The position numbers and the translations under genes were made by a program. Below are positions 31,374 through 41,098 of a DNA stretch of 64,000 nt, piece after piece (the stretch's first letter is position 1; each line of letters starts with the position of its first letter). Below the pieces are notes generated by a model. It was not told the origin of the DNA. It saw nothing but the letters and a program-made list of their open reading frames with translations, and searched no databases. This DNA is from Parasphingorhabdus sp. (lineage in GTDB: Bacteria > Pseudomonadota > Alphaproteobacteria > Sphingomonadales > Sphingomonadaceae): positions 1 to 64,000 of the forward strand of contig JAUCYS010000011.1 in NCBI GenBank assembly GCA_030373505.1. The letters are read 5' to 3'.

Positions 31374-32672
31374 ATGAAAATCACGGTCAAATGGATCGCC
31401 GCTGCACTGCTCCTGATCGTGCCTGCCGCTGCCTTTCCGCAACTCGCATTGCCCACCGTCGGTCCCGTCCTCCGGCTTCCCGATCAGCGACTTGACGGCA
31501 TGACCGATCCCTTGATCGATCCGGTCAGCGGGATGGTGGATGGCAGTGTTCTTGACCGATTGACCCCATCAGAGCTCAGCAGCGTGCTGAAACAGCTCCG
31601 GATTGACCGGCTCAACCAGTTTGTCCGCCAGAATGGCGAGTATGTCGAGCGCGATCGCAACGGTGATCCGGCCGTTCGCGGCGTCCTGATCGCCACCGGT
31701 ATGTCCGCCTCATCCGTTGAACGGGCGGAGCAAGTGGGCTTTCGGATATTGGAGCGCAGCGAGATCGAGGGACTTGATCTCAGCTATGTAAAATTCGCGA
31801 CCCGACCGGGAAAATCGCTGAACTCGGAGCAAAAGCGACTGCAAAAGCTGGCCGGTGAAGCCGAAATCAGCGCCGACAATATTTACTTTGCCAGTGGTTC
31901 CCGTCCGCTCGCGTCCAACGCTGCGCTGTTGGCAAATAGTGCGGTGCGGTCAGGCGCCATGGGACTGATCGACGGTGGCGTGGCCCGGCATAGCGCAATT
32001 ACAATGCCGGTCGAGCAGCGCGGATTTGCCACGGGCGCACCAAAGGCGAGCAGCCATGCCACCGCGATTGCATCGCTGATCTCCGGCAGTCTGCAAGCCG
32101 GTCCGCGCGGTCTTTTGGCGGCCGATATCTATGGCAGCGACCCGGCGGGCGGCAATGCCAGCGCCCTTGCCCGGGCACTGGGCTGGATGGCGAAGCGGCA
32201 TGTTCCGGTTGTCGCGATCAGCCTGGTCGGCCCCGATAACGGCCTGTTATCGCGCGCCATCAAGGCGGCTCAGGGGCAAGGCATGCTGATCGTCGCTGCG
32301 GTGGGCAACGACGGTCCCGCTGCACCGCCGCGCTATCCCGCAGGCTATAAAGGGGTGATTGGAGTGACCGGTGTAGATCAGCACGAACACGCCCTGCCGG
32401 AAGCCGGGACCGCAACGCCGGTCGATTTTGCGGCTCCGGGTGCCGGGATCAAGGGGGCCTCACCGGAGGGAAAGCTGGTTGCGCTGCGCGGCACATCCTT
32501 TGCGGTGCCGCTAGTGGCTGCCCGGCTCTTGTCCCATTATCCGGCGGTAAATATCAGCCGGATCGAGCCCGCGGTCACGGGATTGATCGATGAGGCAAAA
32601 GACCTGGGAAAGAAGGGTGCCGATAAAATCTACGGCCATGGCCTGATCTGCGGAAAGTGCGGGATCCGCTGA
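31374..32672 (+). CDS. Secreted S8 (subtilisin-like) serine protease
   Basis: Signal peptide; catalytic regions LIDGGVARHS (Asp), SSHATAIASLI (His), GTSFAVPLVAA (Ser); AAVGNDGP. Confidence 0.88.
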   Translation: MKITVKWIAAALLLIVPAAAFPQLALPTVGPVLRLPDQRLDGMTDPLIDPVSGMVDGSVLDRLTPSELSSVLKQLRIDRLNQFVRQNGEYVERDRNGDPAVRGVLIATGMSASSVERAEQVGFRILERSEIEGLDLSYVKFATRPGKSLNSEQKRLQKLAGEAEISADNIYFASGSRPLASNAALLANSAVRSGAMGLIDGGVARHSAITMPVEQRGFATGAPKASSHATAIASLISGSLQAGPRGLLAADIYGSDPAGGNASALARALGWMAKRHVPVVAISLVGPDNGLLSRAIKAAQGQGMLIVAAVGNDGPAAPPRYPAGYKGVIGVTGVDQHEHALPEAGTATPVDFAAPGAGIKGASPEGKLVALRGTSFAVPLVAARLLSHYPAVNISRIEPAVTGLIDEAKDLGKKGADKIYGHGLICGKCGIR

Positions 32673-32771
32673 TCTTTCAAAAAATATTTCGCGCTTCACG
32701 GATTAAACCGCAAGGCCGCATCGTTCTCCTACCAGACGACGAAATATCATCGTCCTGCAAGGAGAAAGACC

Positions 32772-33608
32772 ATGAAAAACCTTATCGCAAGCACATTGAC
32801 CATCGTATTGATCACCGCGACGCCTGCATCGGCACAATTGCTCGGTGGCAGCGGCGGTGTAGGCGGCGCGCTGGGCGGTACCCTGGGCGCTGATCCTATC
32901 GGTCGCACGGCCGGCACCATCACTGGCCAGAGCGACATCAGCAATTCAACGCGGCTTGACCGTAAAATCGACACCCGATCAGGCAAAATTGACGCGAGCG
33001 CCGATAGCAGCTCGACCGCCAATGGTTCGCTGATCGGAACGGCTGATTTGCCGGACAATGCGCTCAGCGGCTCTGTCGACGGTTCCGCGTCAAGTTCGGC
33101 AAAGGGCAACGCCAGTGCCGATCTCATCGGTACCGATGCGGTCCGCTCGACCACCGGTCAAGTTGTCGGCACCGCTCGCAATACGGCGGGACGCGCACGG
33201 TCGACCGCAAATGGCGCGCTGTCCAATGTCGCCAATCGCGCATCGGGTGTTGGCTCATTGGCGGGAAGCGCGGCCGGTAGCGGAAGCGCCATGGCCATGG
33301 GCAATCTCGGTGAACTGGCTGCCTCGGGCAGCGCCGCCGCAAATGCCGGTGGCATGTTCGCGGTCGAACCGGGCATGCCCATTCAGGACCCCAAGGGTCG
33401 GGTCATCGGCCATGTTCAGTCGGTCCGTCAGTCGGGTGCCGGAGTTGTGCAATCGGTGATTGTTGAATCCGGAAACCGGACGGCAGAACTGCCTGCGGCC
33501 AATTTTGCGGGATCGGGGAATGTCCTGGTGACCGCGATGAGCAAGGGCGAAATCAAGAAGGCATCGCAGGCCGGAAATAACGCGCCGCAAGGCGAGCCCA
33601 CCGAATAG
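32772..33608 (+). CDS. Secreted Gly/Ser/Ala-rich protein with C-terminal PRC-barrel-like segment
   Basis: Signal peptide ending TPASA; low-complexity centre; C-terminal DPKGRVIGHVQSVRQSGAGVVQSVIVESGNRTAELPAANF. Confidence 0.7.
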   Translation: MKNLIASTLTIVLITATPASAQLLGGSGGVGGALGGTLGADPIGRTAGTITGQSDISNSTRLDRKIDTRSGKIDASADSSSTANGSLIGTADLPDNALSGSVDGSASSSAKGNASADLIGTDAVRSTTGQVVGTARNTAGRARSTANGALSNVANRASGVGSLAGSAAGSGSAMAMGNLGELAASGSAAANAGGMFAVEPGMPIQDPKGRVIGHVQSVRQSGAGVVQSVIVESGNRTAELPAANFAGSGNVLVTAMSKGEIKKASQAGNNAPQGEPTE

Positions 33609-33668
33609 CCAGTTCGTGGAAATGGTGTTGATAATGTGACCCCGTTCGTTGCACCATTTTCATCGGGA

Positions 33669-33698
33669 GGCGCGCCGGAAATTCCCGGCGCGCCTTTT
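33669..33698 (+). terminator. Intrinsic terminator
   Basis: GGCGCGCCGG-AAATTC-CCGGCGCGCCTTTT. Confidence 0.8.
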
Positions 33699-33865
33699 GC
33701 TGTTTCGGTTCATTTCCTCGAATCGAAAATCCTTATCCTTTCATTCGACTCAAACCCTGAGGGTCCTTCGGGTGCCCTTGCCGGGTGAATCGCACTTATC
33801 GCCAATAATAGCTGGGAAATGTCGCGGTTTTTTGGCACGATGGGTATCGGGCAAGGGACAGCTGC

Positions 33866-35575
33866 ATGACCAAGAAGAAAATCACCGAATATCGATCGCA
33901 TCTGCAGGACGTACTGGACGCTCCGGAGGGAGCACATATTGCGGCCCTGTTCGATTTCGATGGCACCATCATTGCCGGCTATTCTGCAACCGCAATGCTG
34001 TGGGAGAAAATCAAGCGGCGGGAAATGACCGCCGAAGAAGTGGTCGAAACGATCAACGTGATGGCACAATATAGCACCGGCAATATGGGTTTTTCCGGGC
34101 TGATGACCGGCGCTGCGAAATTCATGAAAGGCGTGACCGAAGAAAGCTATTTCGAATTTGGTGAAGAATTGTACGAAAAGCATATCGCGCGCAAAGTCTT
34201 CCCGGAGGCGCGGGCGCTGATCGAAGCCCATCGGGCCAAGGGCCATACGATCGCCATTGTCTCGTCCGCCACGATCTACCAGATCGAGCCAACGGCACGG
34301 GATCTTGATATCGAGCATGTGCTGTGTTCGCAATATGAAGTCGAGAATGGCGAGTTCACCGGCAATATCATTCGCCCGCTCTGCTTTGGCGAGGGCAAGG
34401 TTCTCGCCGCGGAAAATCTCGCGGCCGATTATGGTCTGGATCTGGGCCAGAGCTATTTTTATTCGGACAGTTATGACGATATCGAATTGCTCGAACGGGT
34501 CGGCAAGCCGAGGCCGCTGAATCCGAACACGAAATTGCGCGAGGCGGCGCGGGAACATGGCTGGCCGCTGGAAAAATATGAGAGCCGGGGTCAGGGCAAG
34601 CCGGTAGACTATATTCGCACGATTTATGCGACCGGGTCGCTGATCGGGTCGGCGATCGCGTCGCTGCCGATCTGGGCGCTGACCGGATCGCAGCGGGAGG
34701 CGATGAATTTCTCCACCGGCCTGTTCGGCGATATTGCAACGGCGCTGAGCGGCTGCGAACTGGAGGTCACCGGGGAAGAGAATCTCTGGACATCGCGGCC
34801 GTGCATCTTTGTGTTCAACCATCAGAGCAAGGCGGACGTGATGATCCTCGCCAAGCTGATCCGGCGGGACATGGGCGGCGTCGCCAAGAAGGAGGTTCGG
34901 GATACGCCGATCATCGGCAAGCTGATGGAACTGGCTGGCACCGTGTTCATCGACCGGGCCAACGCAGGGAGCGCGATAAAGGCGATGGCACCGCTGATCG
35001 ACGCGGTTAAGAATGACGGAAAATCGATCGTCATCGCGCCGGAGGGCACGCGGACCCTGTCGCCGAAGCTGGGGCCCTTCAAAAAAGGTGCGTTTCACAT
35101 GGCGATCCAGGCCGGCGTGCCGATGGTGCCGATCGTCATTCACAATGCCGGCGACGTCGCGCCGAAAAATGAATTTCTTATGCGTCCTGCGAAGGTCCGG
35201 GTGGACGTTCTTCCAGCGGTGGATACCAGCAAATGGTCGGTGCGGACGATGAACCAGCATGTCGCGGAAGTGCGCGGCATGTTTCTCGAGGCGCTGGGGC
35301 AGGCGGAGGAAGAGGATGCGCTCGAAGCGCTGGTCAACGAAGAGCAGGCACCGGCGAGCAAGACCGGCGGCGGCGACCCGTCTGCGCGCGCATCGGCCAA
35401 GCCGAAAAAGCCGGCCACGAAAAAGACCGCAGCGCGAAAGAAGACAGGGGCTGAGAAGACAAGTCCGAAGAAAACAGTAACAAAAAAAGCCGTTGCAAAG
35501 CCGTCCGCGAAGCGATCTACCCCGAATAGCAAATCCGCAGCCGCAGAGACACCAGCGATGGAAGCGGCGAAATAG
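33866..35575 (+). CDS. HAD-IB phosphatase / 1-acylglycerol-3-phosphate acyltransferase fusion with Lys/Ala-rich C-terminal tail
   Basis: HAD DFDGTI and SDSYDD; PlsC NHQSKAD (HX4D) and APEGTRTLSP; tail KPKKPATKKTAARKKTGAEKTSPKKTVTKK. Confidence 0.93.
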   Translation: MTKKKITEYRSHLQDVLDAPEGAHIAALFDFDGTIIAGYSATAMLWEKIKRREMTAEEVVETINVMAQYSTGNMGFSGLMTGAAKFMKGVTEESYFEFGEELYEKHIARKVFPEARALIEAHRAKGHTIAIVSSATIYQIEPTARDLDIEHVLCSQYEVENGEFTGNIIRPLCFGEGKVLAAENLAADYGLDLGQSYFYSDSYDDIELLERVGKPRPLNPNTKLREAAREHGWPLEKYESRGQGKPVDYIRTIYATGSLIGSAIASLPIWALTGSQREAMNFSTGLFGDIATALSGCELEVTGEENLWTSRPCIFVFNHQSKADVMILAKLIRRDMGGVAKKEVRDTPIIGKLMELAGTVFIDRANAGSAIKAMAPLIDAVKNDGKSIVIAPEGTRTLSPKLGPFKKGAFHMAIQAGVPMVPIVIHNAGDVAPKNEFLMRPAKVRVDVLPAVDTSKWSVRTMNQHVAEVRGMFLEALGQAEEEDALEALVNEEQAPASKTGGGDPSARASAKPKKPATKKTAARKKTGAEKTSPKKTVTKKAVAKPSAKRSTPNSKSAAAETPAMEAAK

Positions 35576-35595
35576 ACAGTAATCGGGGAGCGGGG

Positions 35596-37938
35596 ATGGA
35601 CGAAGCGAAGCAGATAGCAAATTCAGGACCGCTGCTCGCGCAAGGCCCGAAGCTATTTGTGATAGATGCCCGCAACGGTGTCGAGCGGCGCTATCTTCTC
35701 GACTGGCTTCACACATCCATGGCCGAAGGTGGCCCTGGCGGGAAGCTGAACTGGGTGAGCCTGCCGATATCCGACGAACGGGCAAGAATTCGCCTCGGCC
35801 GTCTTGCCGAAAAATTGAAAGGAAGTTCCGACACGCTGGTGGTGCCGGTTCGCATTGCCTGGCGGATTCCGGATTTCGAAAAAAGCCGAGCAGTAAGGAT
35901 GCGCCATGTCATATTCGGTGATCCCCGAAATCCGGGAAGTTTTCGCGCCTGGTCGATTTTGTTGCGGGACAAGCGTCGGGCTCATTGCCTGACCGGTCAA
36001 CCCGCTACCATCGGCGAGCTGGAACAAAGCTTTGCCGAGCTCAGCAAGGATTATACCCAGACCGACAATACCGAATTTGCTGCCTTCGTGGTGCGACAGG
36101 CCGGCCTGGTGCTGGATATTGCCGAGCGCGGACTGCGGGGCCGTCGCTACAAGGTGCCGCGGCATGTCGCCGACGGTCTGCGCAGCGATGCGCGGTTCCG
36201 TGCCGCCATGACCAAGCTTTCCACCGATACCGGACAAAGCGAAACGGCATTGTACGAGCAAGCCGCCAAATATATGAAGGAACTGATCGCCCGGCCCAGC
36301 CCTCTGTTTATCGACATGAAGGCAAAGCTCGACCGGTTCATGCTGTCGCAGGGCTATGAAGACGAGGTCGTCTTTGACCGCAAGGAACTGACCCGGCTGC
36401 GCAAGACCATGCGGGAACATCCGACGCTGCTGCTGTTTACGCACAAAACCTATATCGACGGTGTGACTGCCACGGACCTGGCTTATCAGAATGACTTGCC
36501 GCTCATTCATGTTTTTGGTGGCATCAATCTGGATTTTTTCGGTCTCGGTTTCATGCTGCGCCGGGCCGGCACGATTTTCATTCGCCGGAGTTTCGAGAAT
36601 AATCCGGTCTACAAGCTCGTCCTGCGCTATTATGTCAGTTATCTGCTCGAGAAGCGCTTCCCGATGACCTGGGCATTCGAGGGAACGCGGTCGCGGCTCG
36701 GCAAGCTGATGCCGCCGCGCTATGGTCTGCTCAAATATGTGATGGACAGCGCTCACACCAACGAAATCGAAAATGTGCACATCATTCCGGTGGTGACCAG
36801 TTTTGATCTGATCCGGGATGTCGAGGAATATGCCAGCGAACAGACGGGCCGGATCAAGAAGCCGGAGTCGCTGAGCTGGTTCATCGGTTATCTGCGCAGC
36901 CTGCGCGAACCGATGGGCAAGGTCTATGTCGACTTCGGTGAACCGGTGATTGTCAAAAAGGCACCCAATCCGAATGACCGGCTGGCCCTGTCTAAAATGG
37001 CTTTTGAGGTCGCCGTTCAGGCCAACCGGGCGACGCCGCTGACGCTGACCTCGCTGATGTGCCTTTGCCTGCTGGGTACGGCTCCTCGAGCGATGACCGA
37101 AGGAGAATTGCGGGCCGCGATAAATTTTCTGGTGGGCTGGGCGCGGGAGCGCGGCATTCGGATGAGCGAGGATCTGACCGACAAGAATCTCGAGGGTGTC
37201 CAGCGCGTCGTCGAGACTTTGGTCAATAACGGCCTGGTTGTGCGCTATGACAAGGGGTCGACGCTGGTGTATGCGATCGAGCCGGATCAGCATCCGATTG
37301 CCAGCTATTATCGCAACTCCATCATCCACCATTTTCTCGACAAGGCGATCATCGAACTGTCGATCCTGAAGGCCCGGGAGGTGAACGACCGAAACGCGGC
37401 TGAAGTCTTCTGGGAAGAGACGGACCGGCTTCGCGATCTGTTCAAGTTCGAGTTTTTCTATCCCGAAAAACAGCAATATCGCGATAATCTGAAAGCGGAA
37501 CTGCAGCGGTGCGATCCGGAATGGCAGATCAAGCTGGAAGAGGGTGGCATCAAGCTGATCAGTCTTACCAACCGCCTTCAGCCACTGGTGGGCCATTCGG
37601 TGTTCCTACCCTTCGTCGAAGCCTATACCGTCATTCTCGAAATTCTGTCGCGAATGGAACCAGGCGATGCGATCGACAAGAGAAGCTGCGTGGAAACCGC
37701 GCTGAAGGAAGGCCGGCAAGCCTATCTGCTGCGCCGGATTACCAGCGAGGCATCGATCGGGAAAATCCTGTTCGAAAATGGCTTCAAGATGGCGGCAGGA
37801 CTGGGCCTGACCGGTGAAACGAACGCGGGGAAGATTGCCGAGCGGAAGGCCCTGTTGCGCAAATTCCGGGCGCTTTCGCGGCGGATGGAAAGATCGCGGC
37901 TCGAAGTGCTTGCGCTCGCTGACAAGATATTTGATTGA
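35596..37938 (+). CDS. PlsB-like glycerol-3-phosphate acyltransferase
   Basis: 780 aa; LLFTHKTYIDGV (HX4D), GTIFIRRSFENNPVYK, WAFEGTRSRLGKLMPPRYG. Confidence 0.9.
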   Translation: MDEAKQIANSGPLLAQGPKLFVIDARNGVERRYLLDWLHTSMAEGGPGGKLNWVSLPISDERARIRLGRLAEKLKGSSDTLVVPVRIAWRIPDFEKSRAVRMRHVIFGDPRNPGSFRAWSILLRDKRRAHCLTGQPATIGELEQSFAELSKDYTQTDNTEFAAFVVRQAGLVLDIAERGLRGRRYKVPRHVADGLRSDARFRAAMTKLSTDTGQSETALYEQAAKYMKELIARPSPLFIDMKAKLDRFMLSQGYEDEVVFDRKELTRLRKTMREHPTLLLFTHKTYIDGVTATDLAYQNDLPLIHVFGGINLDFFGLGFMLRRAGTIFIRRSFENNPVYKLVLRYYVSYLLEKRFPMTWAFEGTRSRLGKLMPPRYGLLKYVMDSAHTNEIENVHIIPVVTSFDLIRDVEEYASEQTGRIKKPESLSWFIGYLRSLREPMGKVYVDFGEPVIVKKAPNPNDRLALSKMAFEVAVQANRATPLTLTSLMCLCLLGTAPRAMTEGELRAAINFLVGWARERGIRMSEDLTDKNLEGVQRVVETLVNNGLVVRYDKGSTLVYAIEPDQHPIASYYRNSIIHHFLDKAIIELSILKAREVNDRNAAEVFWEETDRLRDLFKFEFFYPEKQQYRDNLKAELQRCDPEWQIKLEEGGIKLISLTNRLQPLVGHSVFLPFVEAYTVILEILSRMEPGDAIDKRSCVETALKEGRQAYLLRRITSEASIGKILFENGFKMAAGLGLTGETNAGKIAERKALLRKFRALSRRMERSRLEVLALADKIFD

Positions 37939-37963
37939 TAGCGCTGTCGAAAGGACATGATGG

Positions 37964-39544
37964 ATGACCGAGCAGACCCATATTAGCCAGTTGAGCGCAC
38001 AGGATGCCCAGTTTCTTTACATCCAGTCAGCGACCAATCTCACGCATTTGATGGCCGTCTATATCTATGATCCGTCGACCGCTCCGGGCGGGAAGGTGAG
38101 GTTCAAGGATATTATCGAACATATGCGAAAGCGGATGGACGTGTCGCCGATGTTCCGGCGGAAACTCTATCGGCTGCCGCTGGACATCGATCATCCCTAT
38201 TGGGTTGAAGACGAGCATTTCGATCTGGAAGCGCATATTTCGCACAGCCGCCTTCCGGAACCGGGTGACTGGCGGCAATTTTGTATTCACGTGGCTCGCC
38301 ATCACAGCAAGCCGCTGGATATGACCCGGCCACTCTGGGACATGTATGTGGTCGAGGGGCTCGACAATATTCCCGGCTATGCCAAGGGCAGCTACGCCAT
38401 TTTGACCCGGATCCACCACTCCACCATCGATGGCGTGTCCGGCGCCCATTTTTTCGCAGCTATATCCGACAAGGATGTCAACGGCACGCCCGCGATCCCG
38501 CTGCCGGAAGGACCCTCTGCAGCCAACAAGCTGCCAACGGCCACCGAGATATTGAACCGTGCGTGGAACAGTACCGTCACTTCGCCGGTGAAATTGACTC
38601 AGGCGCTGCTGAAATTTACGCCGGCGCTGCTTTCAACGGCGCAGAAAAGTCTGAAGGGTGGTGACGAAACAACCGACACCGGTGTTCCGCAAACCCGCTT
38701 CAATGCTGCGGTCACGCCCCATAAAATGTTCGATGCGGTGACATTCGATCTGGAAGAACTCAAGAAAATGCGTCTCAAGGTCAGGGATGCGACCATCAAT
38801 GACGTGGTGCTGGCCATTTGCAGCGGCGCGCTTCGCCACTATCTGAACAAGCACAAGGAACTCCCGAAGGAATCCCTGGTGGCCGTCGCCCCGGTCAATG
38901 CGCGCAGCCGTTCGGGTGATGAAGCCAATCCGGGCAACAATCTCTCGGCCATGACGATAAAAATCTGGTCCAATATCCCCGATCCGGTCAAGCGTCTGGA
39001 AGCGATCAAGGATACGACCCGCGAAACCAAGGCGGCGAAATCGGGCCTTAGTGCACGGATCATGACCGATCTCACCAGGCATATTCCGGGTGTGACGATG
39101 GCGGGTGTGGCGCGCCTGTTGACCGACGAACGCTTTGCCCCGCGGATGAGCAATCTGATGGTATCCAACGTTCCCGGCCCGCAGATTCAGCTCTACATGA
39201 ACGGTGCAAAGCTGACGCATCAATATGGGCTGGCACCTTTGGCCCACGGGATGGGGCTGTTCATTGCCACACCGAGCTATAATGGGACTATTTCCTTCAG
39301 CATCATCTCCGATCGCAAAATGATGCCCGATATTGAGTTTTTCCGAGAATGCCTGCAAAGAGCGTTTGATGAACTGAAGGACGCCAAGCCAAGTGCTGAC
39401 GCAGGCTTGACCAAAAAGACGGCGGCGGCACCAAAAAAGCCGGCAACACCCAGCGACGGTTCGGTGATGTATCGGCGGGTGGCTAAAAAGCCCAGAGCTC
39501 CTGGATCAAGGGCAATCGGCGGGAAGAAGCCGAAAGTGAAATAA
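37964..39544 (+). CDS. Wax ester synthase / diacylglycerol acyltransferase (WS/DGAT)
   Basis: RIHHSTIDGVSG (HHxxxDG); LMVSNVPGPQIQLYMNGAKL; Lys/Ala-rich C-terminal tail. Confidence 0.95.
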   Translation: MTEQTHISQLSAQDAQFLYIQSATNLTHLMAVYIYDPSTAPGGKVRFKDIIEHMRKRMDVSPMFRRKLYRLPLDIDHPYWVEDEHFDLEAHISHSRLPEPGDWRQFCIHVARHHSKPLDMTRPLWDMYVVEGLDNIPGYAKGSYAILTRIHHSTIDGVSGAHFFAAISDKDVNGTPAIPLPEGPSAANKLPTATEILNRAWNSTVTSPVKLTQALLKFTPALLSTAQKSLKGGDETTDTGVPQTRFNAAVTPHKMFDAVTFDLEELKKMRLKVRDATINDVVLAICSGALRHYLNKHKELPKESLVAVAPVNARSRSGDEANPGNNLSAMTIKIWSNIPDPVKRLEAIKDTTRETKAAKSGLSARIMTDLTRHIPGVTMAGVARLLTDERFAPRMSNLMVSNVPGPQIQLYMNGAKLTHQYGLAPLAHGMGLFIATPSYNGTISFSIISDRKMMPDIEFFRECLQRAFDELKDAKPSADAGLTKKTAAAPKKPATPSDGSVMYRRVAKKPRAPGSRAIGGKKPKVK

Positions 39545-39625
39545 GGAGCGGATAGTTTGCACGCCGGCCGGTTCCCGGAAGGCGGATGCGATCTTGTATA
39601 TTTTTGGCGAAAGAGTGAACCGAAC

Positions 39626-41098
39626 ATGATCCTGACCACGACTTTGAAAATGGAAAAAGCCATGGCGCAGGCCAACAGCTATTCCGAATGGTCGCAAGCG
39701 GCGAAGGCCCACGACCAATCCACCGGGGTCGACAAATGGAAGGAAACTGACGAAAGCAAGCATTTTGACTATAAGTCGATCCGCCGCCGCCTCAAACGCC
39801 TCTCTACATTGTGGAAATCGCAGGATAATGCAGGCCTTCTGTATGCGTTGAATGAGGGCATCCACGGAAATATGGATGGCATGGGGCATGCTCGGCTTTA
39901 TCAGAAAGCGAAATTCGGTACGAAGCAGCTGATCCAGGACTATGTTGATGCGATCGTAAATTCGCTGGAATATCTTGCCAGCGCCAAAGTGACCGATATC
40001 CCGTTTGAGGAGAAGCTCGATTTCTTCCGGCGGGCGCAACATTGCTATGGCCGCTCGGCCTTTCTGATGAGCGGGTCCGGGGCCTATCTTTATTTCCATG
40101 TCGGAGTGGTGAAAGCGCTCTGGGAGCAGGGATTGTTGCCCCATATCATGTCGGGGTCCAGTGGCGGTTCGGTGGTCGGAGCACTGATCAGCACACGGAC
40201 AGATGATGAAATTCCGCCCTTTTTCAAGCCAGAGAATCTTGTTCTTGGCCCCGATCAGGAGGTCGATGGACAGACTGGTCTGCTGGGCGGGCCGCGGCAA
40301 ATGCGGGCGGATGAAATTCGCCAGCGGCTCACCGATCTGCTCCCCGATCTCACCTTTCAAGAGGCCTATGAACTGACCGGCCGCCATCTCAATGTGTCGA
40401 TCGCTCCGGCAGAAAAGCATCAGACATCCCGACTGTTAAATGCGATTGCGTCGCCCAACGTGTTCATTCGCGAAGCGGTTCTGGCTTCTTGCGCCGTGCC
40501 GGGCATCTATCCACCGGTCACGCTGGCGGCGAAAGATCATCGCGGTGAGCGCGTGCCCTATCTGCCCAACCGCAAATGGGTGGACGGATCGGTGACGCAT
40601 GACTTGCCGGTAAAGCGGCTCGCAAGGCTCTACGGCGTGAACCACCATATCGTCAGTCAGGCCAACCCGTTGATCACCCCCTTTGCCACAGATTTTAGCC
40701 AGGTCCGCAACCCGTTGTCGTCGATCCGTAATGCGACCACAGCGACGATGAAAGCCTGGCTGAATGCCAATGTCGAAATCATGCAAAAACCGCTGTCCTA
40801 TTTCCCGCGTCTCAACAGCATGGCCAATATGGCGCTTTCGGTAATCAATCAGGACTATACAGGCGATATCAACATCATCCGCCCAACGATGTTCTGGGGG
40901 CCTGCCAAGATTTTGAGCAACTTGCCGGTCGAGGATATTGCCGAATTGATCCAGCTGGGCGAGCGTACGACCTGGCCCAAGATCGAGATGGTGCGCACGC
41001 AGACCAAGATCAGCCAGACACTGGATCGCATCCTGTTCGAATATGAAAATGAACTGGCCCATGACCATGAACTGGCGATGAAAAGGAAGATCGCTTGA
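39626..41098 (+). CDS. Patatin-like phospholipase, DUF3336/TGL3-type triacylglycerol lipase
   Basis: IMSGSSGGSVVGAL nucleophile elbow; KWVDGSVTHDLPVKRLARLYGVNHHIVSQANP with DG[S/A]-type aspartate; DUF3336-like N-terminus. Confidence 0.9.
   Translation: MILTTTLKMEKAMAQANSYSEWSQAAKAHDQSTGVDKWKETDESKHFDYKSIRRRLKRLSTLWKSQDNAGLLYALNEGIHGNMDGMGHARLYQKAKFGTKQLIQDYVDAIVNSLEYLASAKVTDIPFEEKLDFFRRAQHCYGRSAFLMSGSGAYLYFHVGVVKALWEQGLLPHIMSGSSGGSVVGALISTRTDDEIPPFFKPENLVLGPDQEVDGQTGLLGGPRQMRADEIRQRLTDLLPDLTFQEAYELTGRHLNVSIAPAEKHQTSRLLNAIASPNVFIREAVLASCAVPGIYPPVTLAAKDHRGERVPYLPNRKWVDGSVTHDLPVKRLARLYGVNHHIVSQANPLITPFATDFSQVRNPLSSIRNATTATMKAWLNANVEIMQKPLSYFPRLNSMANMALSVINQDYTGDINIIRPTMFWGPAKILSNLPVEDIAELIQLGERTTWPKIEMVRTQTKISQTLDRILFEYENELAHDHELAMKRKIA

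Noticed and set aside
33710-35785. 691-aa minus-strand ORF
   Set aside because: Antisense to HAD-PlsC; Arg/His-rich low-quality composition; no domains.
35653-37596. 647-aa minus-strand ORF
   Set aside because: Antisense to the PlsB-like acyltransferase; shadow ORF.
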